Source of the DNA: Tunturiibacter gelidiferens
GTDB taxonomy: Bacteria > Acidobacteriota > Terriglobia > Terriglobales > Acidobacteriaceae
Length of the DNA: 64,000 bases
Direction of reading: 5' to 3'
Assembly (NCBI RefSeq): GCF_013410115.1
Contig: NZ_JACCCV010000001.1
Span: 248,001-312,000 of the forward strand
In this document: positions 18,450 to 27,358 of the stretch, piece by piece
How the letters are laid out: the number at the start of each line of letters is the position of its first letter
Numbering within the stretch: position 1 is the first letter of the stretch
Notes under the pieces: model-generated
Told to the model about the DNA's origin: nothing
Database searches by the model: none
Seen by the model: only the letters and a program-made list of their open reading frames with translations
Translations under genes and position numbers: made by a program

Positions 18450-19193
18450 CTACCGGTGGCTCTGCTTGATGAAGTAGTCGACCAGTTCGCTCGAGCTGTT
18501 GTCCATTTCGACGTCGAAAGCCTCAACCTTACCGGTGAAGTAGTTGAACGTCATAACGGCAGGGATGGCGACGAGCAGACCGAAGGCGGTCGTTACGAGG
18601 GCCTCCGAGATACCGCCGGCGACTGCACCGATACCAGAGGTTTTCTGAGTTGCAATCTGTTGGAAGGCGTTCAAAATACCGACTACGGTACCGAACAGAC
18701 CGATAAACGGCGCCGTCGAACCGATGGTGGCCAGACCGCCCAGACCGCGCTTCAGCTTGGCATGAACGATAGCCTCAGAGCGCTCAAGTGCGCGCTTGGA
18801 GCTCTCGATCTGCTCGTCGGTGATCGTACCGCCAGAACCGAAGCTGCGGAACTCCTGCAGACCAGCCGTGACAACTTCGGCGAGGTGCGACTTCTTGGAA
18901 CGGTCAGCAACCTTAATCGCCTCATCGAGACGGCCGTCCTTCAACGCGCCGGCAACCTTCGGCGCAAACTCACGAGACTGCTTGCGGGCTGCAGAGAAGT
19001 AAAGAGCGCGATCGATGATCACAGCGAGCGACCAGATCGACATGATGAAAAGGAAGATGACAACGCAACGAGCCAGCCAGCCCATGTTGGACCAGAGACC
19101 CATAACACTGAAGCTGACCTGCGCCTCTTCAAAGTACAGGGCGAGGGAAGCAGGAACGTGAGCGAAGGTTGTTGCTAGATGAGCGAGAATCAC
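18450..19193 (-). CDS. exbB: ExbB/TolQ/MotA-type proton channel protein
   Basis: Inner-membrane channel subunit that works with ExbD and TonB. It has three hydrophobic helices, the first at about residues 32-60 (LARCVVIFLFIMSIWSLAVI). The conserved MotA/TolQ block runs through GLGGLATIGSTAPFIGLFGTVVGIL and ISEALVTTAFGLLVAIPAV. The open frame runs up to 19397 inside tonB. The true start is GTG 19193, preceded by AGGAGG 10 bases upstream, which gives the normal 247-residue length. Sits between tonB and exbD. Confidence 0.92.
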   Translation of the reverse strand: MILAHLATTFAHVPASLALYFEEAQVSFSVMGLWSNMGWLARCVVIFLFIMSIWSLAVIIDRALYFSAARKQSREFAPKVAGALKDGRLDEAIKVADRSKKSHLAEVVTAGLQEFRSFGSGGTITDEQIESSKRALERSEAIVHAKLKRGLGGLATIGSTAPFIGLFGTVVGILNAFQQIATQKTSGIGAVAGGISEALVTTAFGLLVAIPAVMTFNYFTGKVEAFDVEMDNSSSELVDYFIKQSHR

Positions 19194-19309
19194 TGGAATA
19201 TTTCCTCCTGGTAGAACTCTAACTTTCAGAATCTTGACCCGGGAATCCCCCAAAAGTTCGACACCTTTGGGAGACCCGCGAGAGACGTTGCTGCGTGATG
19301 AGCCTTGGT

Positions 19310-20044
19310 TTAGCCGCCGCCAAAGTTGAAGTTGACGGTGATCTGTGTGTCCACCTCGGTCGGCTCGCCATTGAGGAAGTACGGCTTGTAGCGCCAACCT
19401 TGGACGGCCGATACAGCCGCGGACCGAAGCATCTCAGGACCGCTGACCACCTCGAGCTTTTCGATCGTACCGCTCTTCGAGATCACGGCGTGCAGAACGA
19501 CAGCACCCGAGACGTGAGCAGCCCTTGCGATCGGAGGATAAACCGGATTCGACCCCGAAAGCTTGTTACCAGCCACTACGCCGCTTGAAACGCGCTGCGG
19601 ACCCTTCGGAGGAGCAACTTTGACAACCGGAGTCGGCGCAGTACCGATTCCGCCCATCACTCCACCCGGGACGCCGCTGCCGCTACCCATACCCGCCATG
19701 CCAGCAACACCGGCAACCTGCGGAGGAGGTGCAGCATCTTCCTTCAGCATCTTGATATCTTTTGGAATTTTCGTAGGAGCGTGAAGACCTGCGTCGATCT
19801 CTGACACCATCTTGATCGGCTTGACGATCTGTTGCGGTGGCGGAGGGGGTGGAGGGGGAGGGGGTGGAGGCGGCGCTGTCAGCATCGCGGTCATCGCCGT
19901 CTTCGGCAAAGCCTCCGGATACAGCAGCGGAATAAGGATCATGGTTGCCAGGATCGCGCCATTGAAGATGAAGGTCCCAATCATCCAGTACTTGGACTTG
20001 GTCTTGATCTGGCCGCCGGATTCCATCAACGAGGATTCGAACAT
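19310..20044 (-). CDS. tonB: Energy transducer TonB
   Basis: Links the ExbB-ExbD motor to outer-membrane receptors. The 244-residue protein has a cytoplasmic start, one membrane helix (about 20-41), a proline stretch with 13 consecutive prolines (residues 58-70), a glycine-rich linker and the C-terminal TonB domain (about 160-244) with YPPIARAAHVSGAVVLHAVI and WRYKPYFLNGEPTEVDTQITVNF. AAGAGG precedes the ATG. It heads the tonB-exbB-exbD series and follows secF after 114 bases. The large receptor at 51-54.7 kb is a likely client. Confidence 0.93.
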   Translation of the reverse strand: MFESSLMESGGQIKTKSKYWMIGTFIFNGAILATMILIPLLYPEALPKTAMTAMLTAPPPPPPPPPPPPPQQIVKPIKMVSEIDAGLHAPTKIPKDIKMLKEDAAPPPQVAGVAGMAGMGSGSGVPGGVMGGIGTAPTPVVKVAPPKGPQRVSSGVVAGNKLSGSNPVYPPIARAAHVSGAVVLHAVISKSGTIEKLEVVSGPEMLRSAAVSAVQGWRYKPYFLNGEPTEVDTQITVNFNFGGG

Positions 20045-20158
20045 ATGCAGCCTCTTTACTGTGAAGAAGAGCTATTCTCCTTTAGACACCACGTTGTTGC
20101 TTTTTGTTCCCAGCCATTTCTTTTGTTCCGGTTATTACATCGGCAGAAGAGCCAATCC

Positions 20159-21121
20159 CTACACCTTCGCGCGCTTACCCGCAGGTAACGTCACCGACTT
20201 GCCCTTGCTTACCCGCCAGTCCTGGTACGCCACCAGCATCGGTGCCGCCACAGCGATCGACGAGTAGGTACCAATTAGGATGCCGACAACGAGCGCAAAG
20301 GAAAACCCATGCAACACCTCACCGCCAAATAAATACAGGGAAAGCACCGTCAGAAAGGTCAGTCCCGAAGAGATAACCGTTCTGCTCAGCGTCTGATTGA
20401 TGCTCCGATTGACAACATCATGCAGCGACTCCCTCCGCGAAAGCGCCAGATTCTCGCGTATGCGGTCGAAGACGACGATCGTGTCGTTCATCGAGTAACC
20501 AATCAGTGTCAGGATTGCAGCGATAACGGTAAGCGTAATCTCCTGATTCGTCAAACTAAACGCGCCAACCGTGATCAGCGTGTCATGGAACACCGCCACC
20601 ACCGCCGCCACGCCATAGATCAGCTCGAATCGGAACCATAGATAAATCAACATTCCTATCAGCGAGTACAGCGTCGCCAGCCCTGCTTGTTTCCGCAACT
20701 GCATCCCAGCCACAGGCCCAACGATCTCAACCTGCTCCACCGTAAACGCGGAGTCGTGGTAGTTGGCGCTCAGGGCGCTCTCCACGCTCTGCCGCCCGGC
20801 ATCATGCGACTGGTCGGTCGCCGTCGACTCTGGCAGCGCGATGATCACCTTGTTCGCCGCGTGGCCGCTGGGATCGCTGACGCGCTGAATTCGCGCATTG
20901 TGCACACCCGCGCGGTCCATCGCCTGCCGAATATGATCCTCATTCGGAGTCTGGTCAAAGGCCACGCGAACCTGCGTGCCTCCCTTGAAGTCAACCCCAA
21001 GCGGAATGTGATGCCAGAACAGCATGCTCAGCACACCGAGGACAGAAAAAATCAGGGAAAACCCAAGGAAGTACCACTTCTTCCCGAGCCAATCGATATT
21101 CGTTGTACGAAACAGTTCCAA
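20159..21121 (-). CDS. secF: Protein translocase subunit SecF
   Basis: Inner-membrane subunit that, with SecD, uses the proton gradient to complete protein export. The 320-residue protein has the N-terminal helix, the SecF motif GVDFKGGTQV, a periplasmic domain, and five C-terminal helices with SMNDTIVVFDRIREN and NQTLSRTVISSG. The start is TTG at 21121, with GAGG seven bases ahead. It follows secD after 46 bases, as expected for the secDF operon. Confidence 0.95.
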   Translation of the reverse strand: MELFRTTNIDWLGKKWYFLGFSLIFSVLGVLSMLFWHHIPLGVDFKGGTQVRVAFDQTPNEDHIRQAMDRAGVHNARIQRVSDPSGHAANKVIIALPESTATDQSHDAGRQSVESALSANYHDSAFTVEQVEIVGPVAGMQLRKQAGLATLYSLIGMLIYLWFRFELIYGVAAVVAVFHDTLITVGAFSLTNQEITLTVIAAILTLIGYSMNDTIVVFDRIRENLALSRRESLHDVVNRSINQTLSRTVISSGLTFLTVLSLYLFGGEVLHGFSFALVVGILIGTYSSIAVAAPMLVAYQDWRVSKGKSVTLPAGKRAKV

Positions 21122-21167
21122 GCTAAACCCTCAGCGGCAGCCACTGGCTCCGCAATCTCTCGAAAAT

Positions 21168-22808
21168 CTAAATAGACAGCGCCGCGCCGCGTTCCTTCTT
21201 TTGCAGGATCGTGTCAAAGATCACGCGCGACACCAGCACCGCGGTAAACAGGTTGGCGAACAGACCGAAGGCCAGCGTCACCGCGAACCCGCGCACCGGA
21301 CCCGAACCGAAGAGGAACAGGATCATCGCCGAAACGATAGTCGTCACGTGGGTATCGATGATCGTCACCCAGGCATGGGCAAACCCCTGCTGCACCGCGG
21401 CCGCAGCCGTCTTGCCAGCCCGAAGCTCTTCGCGAATGCGCTCAAAGATCAGCACATTCGAGTCCACGCCCATACCAATCGTCAGGATCACACCCGCGAT
21501 TCCAGGCAGTGTCAACGTCGAGCCGGTGAAGCCCATGAACCCAAGCAGAATCACCAGGTTCAGCATCAGCGCCAGGTCCGCGTTAATCCCTGCGCCGCGG
21601 TAGTAGATCAGCATGAAGATCATGACCGCCAGCATGCCGGCAATCGCCGCGACCACGCCCTGATGAATCGAAGCAGCGCCCAGGCTCGGCCCAACCGTTC
21701 GCGTCTCGAGGTAAGAGATCGAAGCCGGCAGCGCGCCCGTGCGCAACATCAGCGACAGATCGTTCGCCTGCTGTTGCGTAAACGCACCGGTGATCTCACC
21801 GCTATCGCGAATCGCCGACTGAATTCCCGCAACCTCGCGAACCTTGTTATCCAGCACAATCGCCATCGAACCCGGCGTCGCGCTCGAAGCCGTATGCGCC
21901 TCGGTATATTTGTAGAAGCGATCCCCTGCCTCAGTCGTCAGGTTGAAGCGAATGTTCGGCCGGCCGTTCTGATCCTGTCCCGGCTGCGCATCGCGGAAGT
22001 CCGTACCCTCCACCTCGCTCACTCGCTTCAGCAGCCAGATCTGGTCCGGTGCGCCGGCAGAGCCAGTGCCATGCACCAGCATCGAATCGGGAGGAATCGC
22101 CCCACCGTTCGCCTGCAGAGCAGCCTGATCGGTCTCGTAAGGCCCACCCGTCACCGCATGAATCGACAGCTTAGCGGTCGACTGAATAATCTCTTCCACA
22201 CGCGCTGGATCATCGACGCCCGGCAGCTCCACCAGGATCTGGTTCTCGCCCAGCCCGTACTTCTGAATCACCGGCTCGCTCACACCCAGCTTGTCGATGC
22301 GCTCCCGGATCGTCTCGATCGAGGTATCAAGCGTCCTCGTTTCCAGATCGCGAACCGCGCCAACCTTCATCGTCAGCGCAGAGTTTCCATCGGCCGTGGT
22401 CGCAACGTCATACGTCGAATAATCGCTCCCCTGCAGCACCGAGCGAGCATCGCTCAACTTCGCCGCCGGAATACCAGAAACGATAATCGTCTGTGGCCGC
22501 GACGGATCCGTCTTGCCTACAGTCGCTCCCACAACTCCAGCCTTCTGCAGATCGCCCTCAAGTCTCGCGACATCGCGGTCCGTAGCCGAACCGATCGCCT
22601 CAGCCACATGCACTTCGAGCACCAGGTGGGTGCCGCCCTTAAGGTCGAGCCCCAGGTGGATACGATCTTTGATCGACTGCGTGAGCCCGCCGTGGGGAAT
22701 GCCCACGATGCCGAAACAGAAGATCACCAGTACCGCAACGATGAATGCCGATTTCCCGGCCAGATTCTTGCCCATGATCTTTATTGAAGGATGCAACCGC
22801 AGCGCCAT
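21168..22808 (-). CDS. secD: Protein translocase subunit SecD
   Basis: Partner of SecF. The 546-residue protein shows the N-terminal helix, the D1 motif LGLDLKGGTHLVLEV, a large periplasmic region and the C-terminal six-helix block with GVILTIGMGVDSNVLIFERIREE. ATG 22808 gives a full-length product; ATG 22775 lies inside the N-terminal region and has no better ribosome site. It lies 108 bases after yajC, giving the classic yajC-secD-secF order. Confidence 0.95.
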   Translation of the reverse strand: MALRLHPSIKIMGKNLAGKSAFIVAVLVIFCFGIVGIPHGGLTQSIKDRIHLGLDLKGGTHLVLEVHVAEAIGSATDRDVARLEGDLQKAGVVGATVGKTDPSRPQTIIVSGIPAAKLSDARSVLQGSDYSTYDVATTADGNSALTMKVGAVRDLETRTLDTSIETIRERIDKLGVSEPVIQKYGLGENQILVELPGVDDPARVEEIIQSTAKLSIHAVTGGPYETDQAALQANGGAIPPDSMLVHGTGSAGAPDQIWLLKRVSEVEGTDFRDAQPGQDQNGRPNIRFNLTTEAGDRFYKYTEAHTASSATPGSMAIVLDNKVREVAGIQSAIRDSGEITGAFTQQQANDLSLMLRTGALPASISYLETRTVGPSLGAASIHQGVVAAIAGMLAVMIFMLIYYRGAGINADLALMLNLVILLGFMGFTGSTLTLPGIAGVILTIGMGVDSNVLIFERIREELRAGKTAAAAVQQGFAHAWVTIIDTHVTTIVSAMILFLFGSGPVRGFAVTLAFGLFANLFTAVLVSRVIFDTILQKKERGAALSI

Positions 22809-22916
22809 GCTCCGGTACCGCCGTCGCTATCCTTGTTTCTTCCTCGTCCGTTGTTAACGGTTCAATCTCAACGTGCCTACATCTAATATTTGCTACAGTT
22901 TATTTGAAGAGTTCGT

Positions 22917-23228
22917 TCAGGCAGCCTGTTCGTCCGTCGTCACAGCGGCAATCGCGCTCTTGACGAACTCAAGCTTCACGCCGTCCGGCTGAACCCGCAG
23001 GATAACCAGATCATCCTTGACGGTCAGAACCGTGCCGCGAATACCGCCATTGGTAGTGACTCGATCGCCGGTCTTTAACTGCCCCAGCATCTCCTGCCAT
23101 TTTTTCTGCTTCCTCTGGTTCGGCGCAATCATCAAAAAGTAAAGCACCACAAAGAACAGGATCGGCAGTGCAAGACTGCCAAGATTGCCCAGTCCGCCCA
23201 TCGCACTCTGCAACCACATCGCAAACAT
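22917..23228 (-). CDS. yajC: Preprotein translocase subunit YajC
   Basis: Small accessory subunit of the SecDF complex. The 103-residue protein has one membrane helix (about 15-38, ALPILFFVVLYFLMI) followed by the signature PNQRKQKKWQEM and a small SH3-like domain (LKTGDRVTTNGGIRGTV). ATG 23228 is preferred to TTG 23231, with CGGAG nine bases ahead. First gene of the Sec operon. Confidence 0.94.
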   Translation of the reverse strand: MFAMWLQSAMGGLGNLGSLALPILFFVVLYFLMIAPNQRKQKKWQEMLGQLKTGDRVTTNGGIRGTVLTVKDDLVILRVQPDGVKLEFVKSAIAAVTTDEQAA

Positions 23229-23391
23229 CAATCAAAACTCCGTTCAACCACTCAATTCTTCTTAGCGGCAACCAAACCGAAAATACACGCAAGCGCGCCC
23301 AACTGCACGCAACTTCGCTCATTGTGCAAAAAGTGTGCCTAGCCCCTAAGCATCGCGTAACCGCAACACCCTGTCAAGGCGCGGCCACCGC

Positions 23392-23709
23392 TCATCGCTT
23401 CGCCAAACGTCGCTTCCAAGCCATCTTCACAGCCCCCTCAAGCACATCCGCGCTCACCACATCCAGCCGTACGCGGGTGGCTCCCCCGCGCCCCCACCCG
23501 CCAGGGACAGGAGAAAACACGTCCGGCGCATCCTCCACCAGACCAGCCTGCTCCTCGGGGCTGAGCTTGAGAACGCCATAGCCCTCCTTCTCAAACGCAA
23601 GAGTACAAAAGATCTTCCCTCCCACCCGGAAGTCGGGATGCCCCTGATGCGATCCTTCGGAAGCTCCCGGCAATCTCAATGCAATCCGTCGATAGTCCTG
23701 TGCGGTCAT
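23392..23709 (-). CDS. MmcQ/YjbR family protein
   Basis: Small protein of 105 residues with the YjbR pattern: DYRRIALRLPGASEGSHQGHPDFRVGGKIFCTL at the start and a later KLSPEEQAGLVEDAPDVF. The family is described as DNA-binding-like, but its role is unknown. The frame opens at 23796; ATG 23709 with GAGGAGAG six bases ahead is the better start and matches the family N-terminus. A lone gene between yajC and the divergent UPF0303-like gene. Confidence 0.82.
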   Translation of the reverse strand: MTAQDYRRIALRLPGASEGSHQGHPDFRVGGKIFCTLAFEKEGYGVLKLSPEEQAGLVEDAPDVFSPVPGGWGRGGATRVRLDVVSADVLEGAVKMAWKRRLAKR

Positions 23710-23870
23710 CCGCACTCTCCTCTCAAACGAGCTCTCAAAGCCTACGCCCATCCGTACGAACTTCGCGCAAACCTTTGCCGCAAGTCGGAACGTCAACCTT
23801 CTATCTCATAAACTGTCTGCAACGAGTCGTTTGAACCATGTTCGACCGAAGCAGGAAGGAAGCGCCGCTC

Positions 23871-24371
23871 ATGCCCATCCCCGAAGACCTCGCCGCAATC
23901 GCTCGCCAGGAAGCCGAGCTCCACTTCTCCGCCTTCGACTACGACACAGCCTGGCGTCTCGGCCAAAGCCTCCGCGATCTCGCCGTCTCCCGCAATCATT
24001 CCCTCGTCATCGATATTCGCCGCTTCGGCCAGCCTCACCAGCCGCTCTTCTACGCAGCCCTCGCCGGCACCACGCCGGATAACCCCCGCTGGGTGCAGCG
24101 CAAATCCAACGTCGTCGCGCGCTTCCATCGCAGCTCCTACGCCATCGGCCTCGCACTCGAGCAGAGCAACCGCACCTTTAGCGAACGCTACAACCTCCCC
24201 GACGCCGACTATGCCGCCCACGGAGGCAGCTTCCCGCTCCACGTCACCGGCGCAGGCGTCATCGGCTGCATCACCGTCTCCGGCCTGCCGCAGCGCGAAG
24301 ACCACAACCTCGTCGTCGAAGCACTCTGCCTCGAACTCAAGCAAAACCACGACTCCCTGCGCCTTGCATAA
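23871..24371 (+). CDS. UPF0303 / heme-degrading-domain-like protein
   Basis: A 166-residue cytosolic protein resembling UPF0303 proteins (GlcG/HbpS-type fold): [22 protein letters not shown] near the start, [20 protein letters not shown] in the middle and a glycine-rich strand [25 protein letters not shown] near the end. Enzymatic function is unproven. ATG 23871 is chosen with GGAAGGAAG upstream; the frame extends to 23838 but without a better ribosome site. Confidence 0.75.
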   Translation: MPIPEDLAAIARQEAELHFSAFDYDTAWRLGQSLRDLAVSRNHSLVIDIRRFGQPHQPLFYAALAGTTPDNPRWVQRKSNVVARFHRSSYAIGLALEQSNRTFSERYNLPDADYAAHGGSFPLHVTGAGVIGCITVSGLPQREDHNLVVEALCLELKQNHDSLRLA

Positions 24372-24464
24372 CCAGACCCTGCCGCGCTGCATTCCGCCAA
24401 CAGCTGCAATGCTCTAATAAAAGTTCGTCCGCGAAGCAGCGGCACGGACGGGAGCATCGAAGCC

Positions 24465-26063
24465 ATGTCGGATCGGTCTTACGCCATCACCCGGACACTC
24501 TCCTCCGTGTTCCTCGTGGGGTGCCTTCTTCTATTCGTCATCCGCACCTGGCACTGGCCTCTCATGGGCGACGCCGCCCTCATGCACTACGTCGTCTTCC
24601 TCATGGATCACGGCATGGCCCCCTATCGCGACATCGTCGATCCCAACATGCCCACGACGCTCCTGATCGAACGCGCCGTGATGCACCTCTTCGGCGGCAA
24701 CTCGCTCACCTGGCGACTCTTCGACCTTGCGCTCCTGGCCCTCTCTGCAATCGCCATGTTCGTCATCTGCAAGCCCTACAGCCGCTTCGCCGCCCTCTTC
24801 GCCTCGTCCCTCTTCGCGCTGATCCACGGCCGCGACGGCCTGGTCGAACTAGGCCAACGCGACCTGACCATGACCGTCTGCCTGCTCATCGGCTATGCCT
24901 TTCTCTTCACAAGCCTCAGAACAGATCGCGCAGCGCACTCACCCAGCAAAACCATGCCATGGATGACCGCGCTCTTCGGATTCTTCTGCGGGGTCGCCAC
25001 CACCACCAAGCCATCCGTCCTCCTCCTCCCCCCAACCGTTCTGCTTCTGGCCGCCATCACCCTCCGACGCAGACGACAACCATTTGCCTCGCACATCATC
25101 GCTGGGCTTATCGGCATGCTGACGCCCATCCTTCTGATCTTCGGTTGGCTCCAACACCAGCACATCACCGCCGACTTCCTCCGCACCCTCACCCAACTCC
25201 TCCCCTACTTCCTCCTGCTAGGCCCCCGCTCTTACCCTCATCTCATCCTCCACAGCATCTCCTCCGTCATACTTCCCGTCGTGCTGCTCTGGCTTCCCAT
25301 CGTCATCCTCAAGAAAGACTGGATCACCCGGGAGCGCGCCGCCCTCCTCGTCGCCGTTCTCTTCGGACTGGCCTCGTTCTATCTCCAAAGGAAGGGCTTT
25401 CCCTATCACCGCTACCCCTCCGAAGCCTTTCTTCTCCTCCTCATCGCCATCGACTTCACCACCATCCTCAAAACCAAACCAGCCAACCGGCGACTTCGTT
25501 TCACCACAAATAACAAGCTTCTGCCGGGCCTCGCCATGGCAGGCATCGTAGTCAGCGTCTTGTTCATCGGAGTCGGCTCAACTGCCCACGCACTCTGGCA
25601 GGACTGGCACAACCAGGAGTTCGACACAATGCTCCGCGCCGACCTCAACCGATTGGGCGGCGCAAAACTTAACACCAGCGTGCAGTGTCTCGACATGGCC
25701 GACGGCTGCATCCCCACCCTCTACAACATGCGTCTCGTGCAATCCACCGGCTACCTTTACGACTGCTACATGCTCTCCGACCAACCCGGCGCCGAACGAG
25801 ACCGATCCCGCGAAGCCTTCTGGCAGGCCATCACGAAGAATCCCCCCGCCGTCTTCGTCGTCTCAAGCAACGACTGCGACCCAGCCACCCAGCGCCCCGG
25901 CTACGCCTATCAAAAGATGAGCCGATGGCCCCAGTTCAACGACTACCTCAACGCCAACTACCACCTCGACGTCGAACAAATCCCCCCGCACATGGTCAAC
26001 GCTGGCAGCAGCCCATCGAAGCCGCTAGGCTACAGAATCTACGTACGCAATAATCTCAAATAG
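24465..26063 (+). CDS. Polytopic membrane protein, glycosyltransferase-like (GT-C type)
   Basis: A 532-residue protein with about ten or eleven hydrophobic segments. The first periplasmic loop contains GDAALMHYVVFLMDHGMAPYRDIVDPNMP, which has the acidic and aromatic residues typical of PMT/ArnT-like GT-C enzymes that use lipid-linked sugars. The acceptor and sugar are unknown. The soluble C-terminus (about 420-532) contains several Cys residues, unusual for the family. It overlaps the convergent tgt by eight bases at the 3' ends. The GT-C link is an inference from topology. Confidence 0.65.
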   Translation: MSDRSYAITRTLSSVFLVGCLLLFVIRTWHWPLMGDAALMHYVVFLMDHGMAPYRDIVDPNMPTTLLIERAVMHLFGGNSLTWRLFDLALLALSAIAMFVICKPYSRFAALFASSLFALIHGRDGLVELGQRDLTMTVCLLIGYAFLFTSLRTDRAAHSPSKTMPWMTALFGFFCGVATTTKPSVLLLPPTVLLLAAITLRRRRQPFASHIIAGLIGMLTPILLIFGWLQHQHITADFLRTLTQLLPYFLLLGPRSYPHLILHSISSVILPVVLLWLPIVILKKDWITRERAALLVAVLFGLASFYLQRKGFPYHRYPSEAFLLLLIAIDFTTILKTKPANRRLRFTTNNKLLPGLAMAGIVVSVLFIGVGSTAHALWQDWHNQEFDTMLRADLNRLGGAKLNTSVQCLDMADGCIPTLYNMRLVQSTGYLYDCYMLSDQPGAERDRSREAFWQAITKNPPAVFVVSSNDCDPATQRPGYAYQKMSRWPQFNDYLNANYHLDVEQIPPHMVNAGSSPSKPLGYRIYVRNNLK

Positions 26064-27183
26064 CTTCCCCAGCCCCAGCTAGATACCCACGCACCCGCTC
26101 CATCGTATCCAGATAAAACGCGATGTTGTGCACGCTATTAAGCACCGCGCTCAACGGCTCTCCCGAAGCAAACAAATGCCGCAGATAAGCCCGCGTATAG
26201 CGCCGGCACACCATGCACCCGCACGTCGCATCGATCGGCCCCTGGTCTTCCGCAAACTCCTTCTTCTTAATATTCAGCCTGCCCTTAGACGTAAACAGCA
26301 GCCCATGCCGCCCCGCCCGCGTCGGCAACACGCAGTCCATCATGTCCACACCCATCCGCGCATACTCTTCAATCTCATCCGGATACCCCACCCCCATCAC
26401 ATACCGCGGCTTGTCCTTCGGCAGATGTTCCAGCGTCCGCGCAATCATCTCCCGCGTCACCTCCCGCGGCTCCCCCACGGCCAGGCCGCCGATCGCGTAC
26501 CCCGGCAGATCCATCTCCACCAGCCGCTTCGCGCTCTCCTCTCTCAAATCCGCGTACATCCCACCCTGCACAATCCCGAACAGACTCTGTGTAGCGCCAC
26601 CCAGCGCCTCAAACCACGGCACCCGATCCTTATGTAACTCAAAATGATCTTTTGACCGCTGCGCCCACGCATGTGTCAGCCCCATCGACTCCCGCGTCCT
26701 CTCCCACGTCGCCGGCGTCTCCACGCACTCGTCGAAGACCATCGCAATATCCGCCCCCAGCGCAATCTGCACATCCATCGAGTGCTCCGGCGAAAAGAAG
26801 TGCTTGCTCCCATCCAGGTGCGACCGAAACTCCACCCCCTCCGGCGTAATCTTCCGCAATTTGCTCAGGCTAAACACCTGGAACCCGCCCGAATCCGTCA
26901 GCATCGGCCGCTCCCAGCTCATAAACCGATGCACGCCGCCCATTCGCCGCACCAGCTCATGCCCCGGCCGCAGATACAGATGGTACGTATTCGCAAGGAT
27001 GATCTGCGCCCCCTTCCCCCCCGCGCCAACCTCCTCCAGCAGACTCTGCGGCACCGCCTTCACACTCGCCGCCGTCCCCACCGGCATAAACACCGGAGTC
27101 TCCACCGCCCCATGCGGCAGCCTCAGCCGCCCCCTCCGCCCACCACCCTCTGCGGTCCGATCTACCTCAAATGAAAATCCCAT
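26056..27183 (-). CDS. tgt: Queuine tRNA-ribosyltransferase
   Basis: Exchanges guanine-34 for the queuine precursor in tRNAs for Asp, Asn, His and Tyr. The 375-residue protein shows LTDSGGFQVFSL, the nucleophile region DMMDCVLPTRAGRHG and the zinc site CGCMVC with a downstream His in AYLRHLF. The frame opens at 27255, but ATG 27183 behind CGGAG gives the family N-terminus. Length is standard. Its 3' end overlaps the convergent membrane-protein gene. Confidence 0.95.
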   Translation of the reverse strand: MGFSFEVDRTAEGGGRRGRLRLPHGAVETPVFMPVGTAASVKAVPQSLLEEVGAGGKGAQIILANTYHLYLRPGHELVRRMGGVHRFMSWERPMLTDSGGFQVFSLSKLRKITPEGVEFRSHLDGSKHFFSPEHSMDVQIALGADIAMVFDECVETPATWERTRESMGLTHAWAQRSKDHFELHKDRVPWFEALGGATQSLFGIVQGGMYADLREESAKRLVEMDLPGYAIGGLAVGEPREVTREMIARTLEHLPKDKPRYVMGVGYPDEIEEYARMGVDMMDCVLPTRAGRHGLLFTSKGRLNIKKKEFAEDQGPIDATCGCMVCRRYTRAYLRHLFASGEPLSAVLNSVHNIAFYLDTMERVRGYLAGAGEAI

Positions 27184-27358
27184 TACTCCGATTGTAAGAG
27201 GCCCATCCACTTCGGCCTCAATGACGCACTGGCCGCCCCTTTGGAGAAGTAACACTCCATTAATTCATCCGGCATTCAACTTCAATTCACAAATCCAGTC
27301 ACTTTCAGACCTAACAATAAGGAGCACCGCATCTCTACCAACTTTTGAGGCCTCAAAA

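Noticed and set aside
19194..19397. Upstream extension of exbB
   Set aside because: It overlaps tonB, and the GTG at 19193 has a textbook AGGAGG and gives the family length.
21024..22787. 587-codon plus-strand frame opposite secD
   Set aside because: Arg-, His- and Gln-rich shadow of secD; the opposite frame has all SecD motifs.
26804..27358. N-terminal extension of the phosphoesterase frame
   Set aside because: It is antisense to tgt; a lipoprotein signal with a ribosome site begins at 27359.
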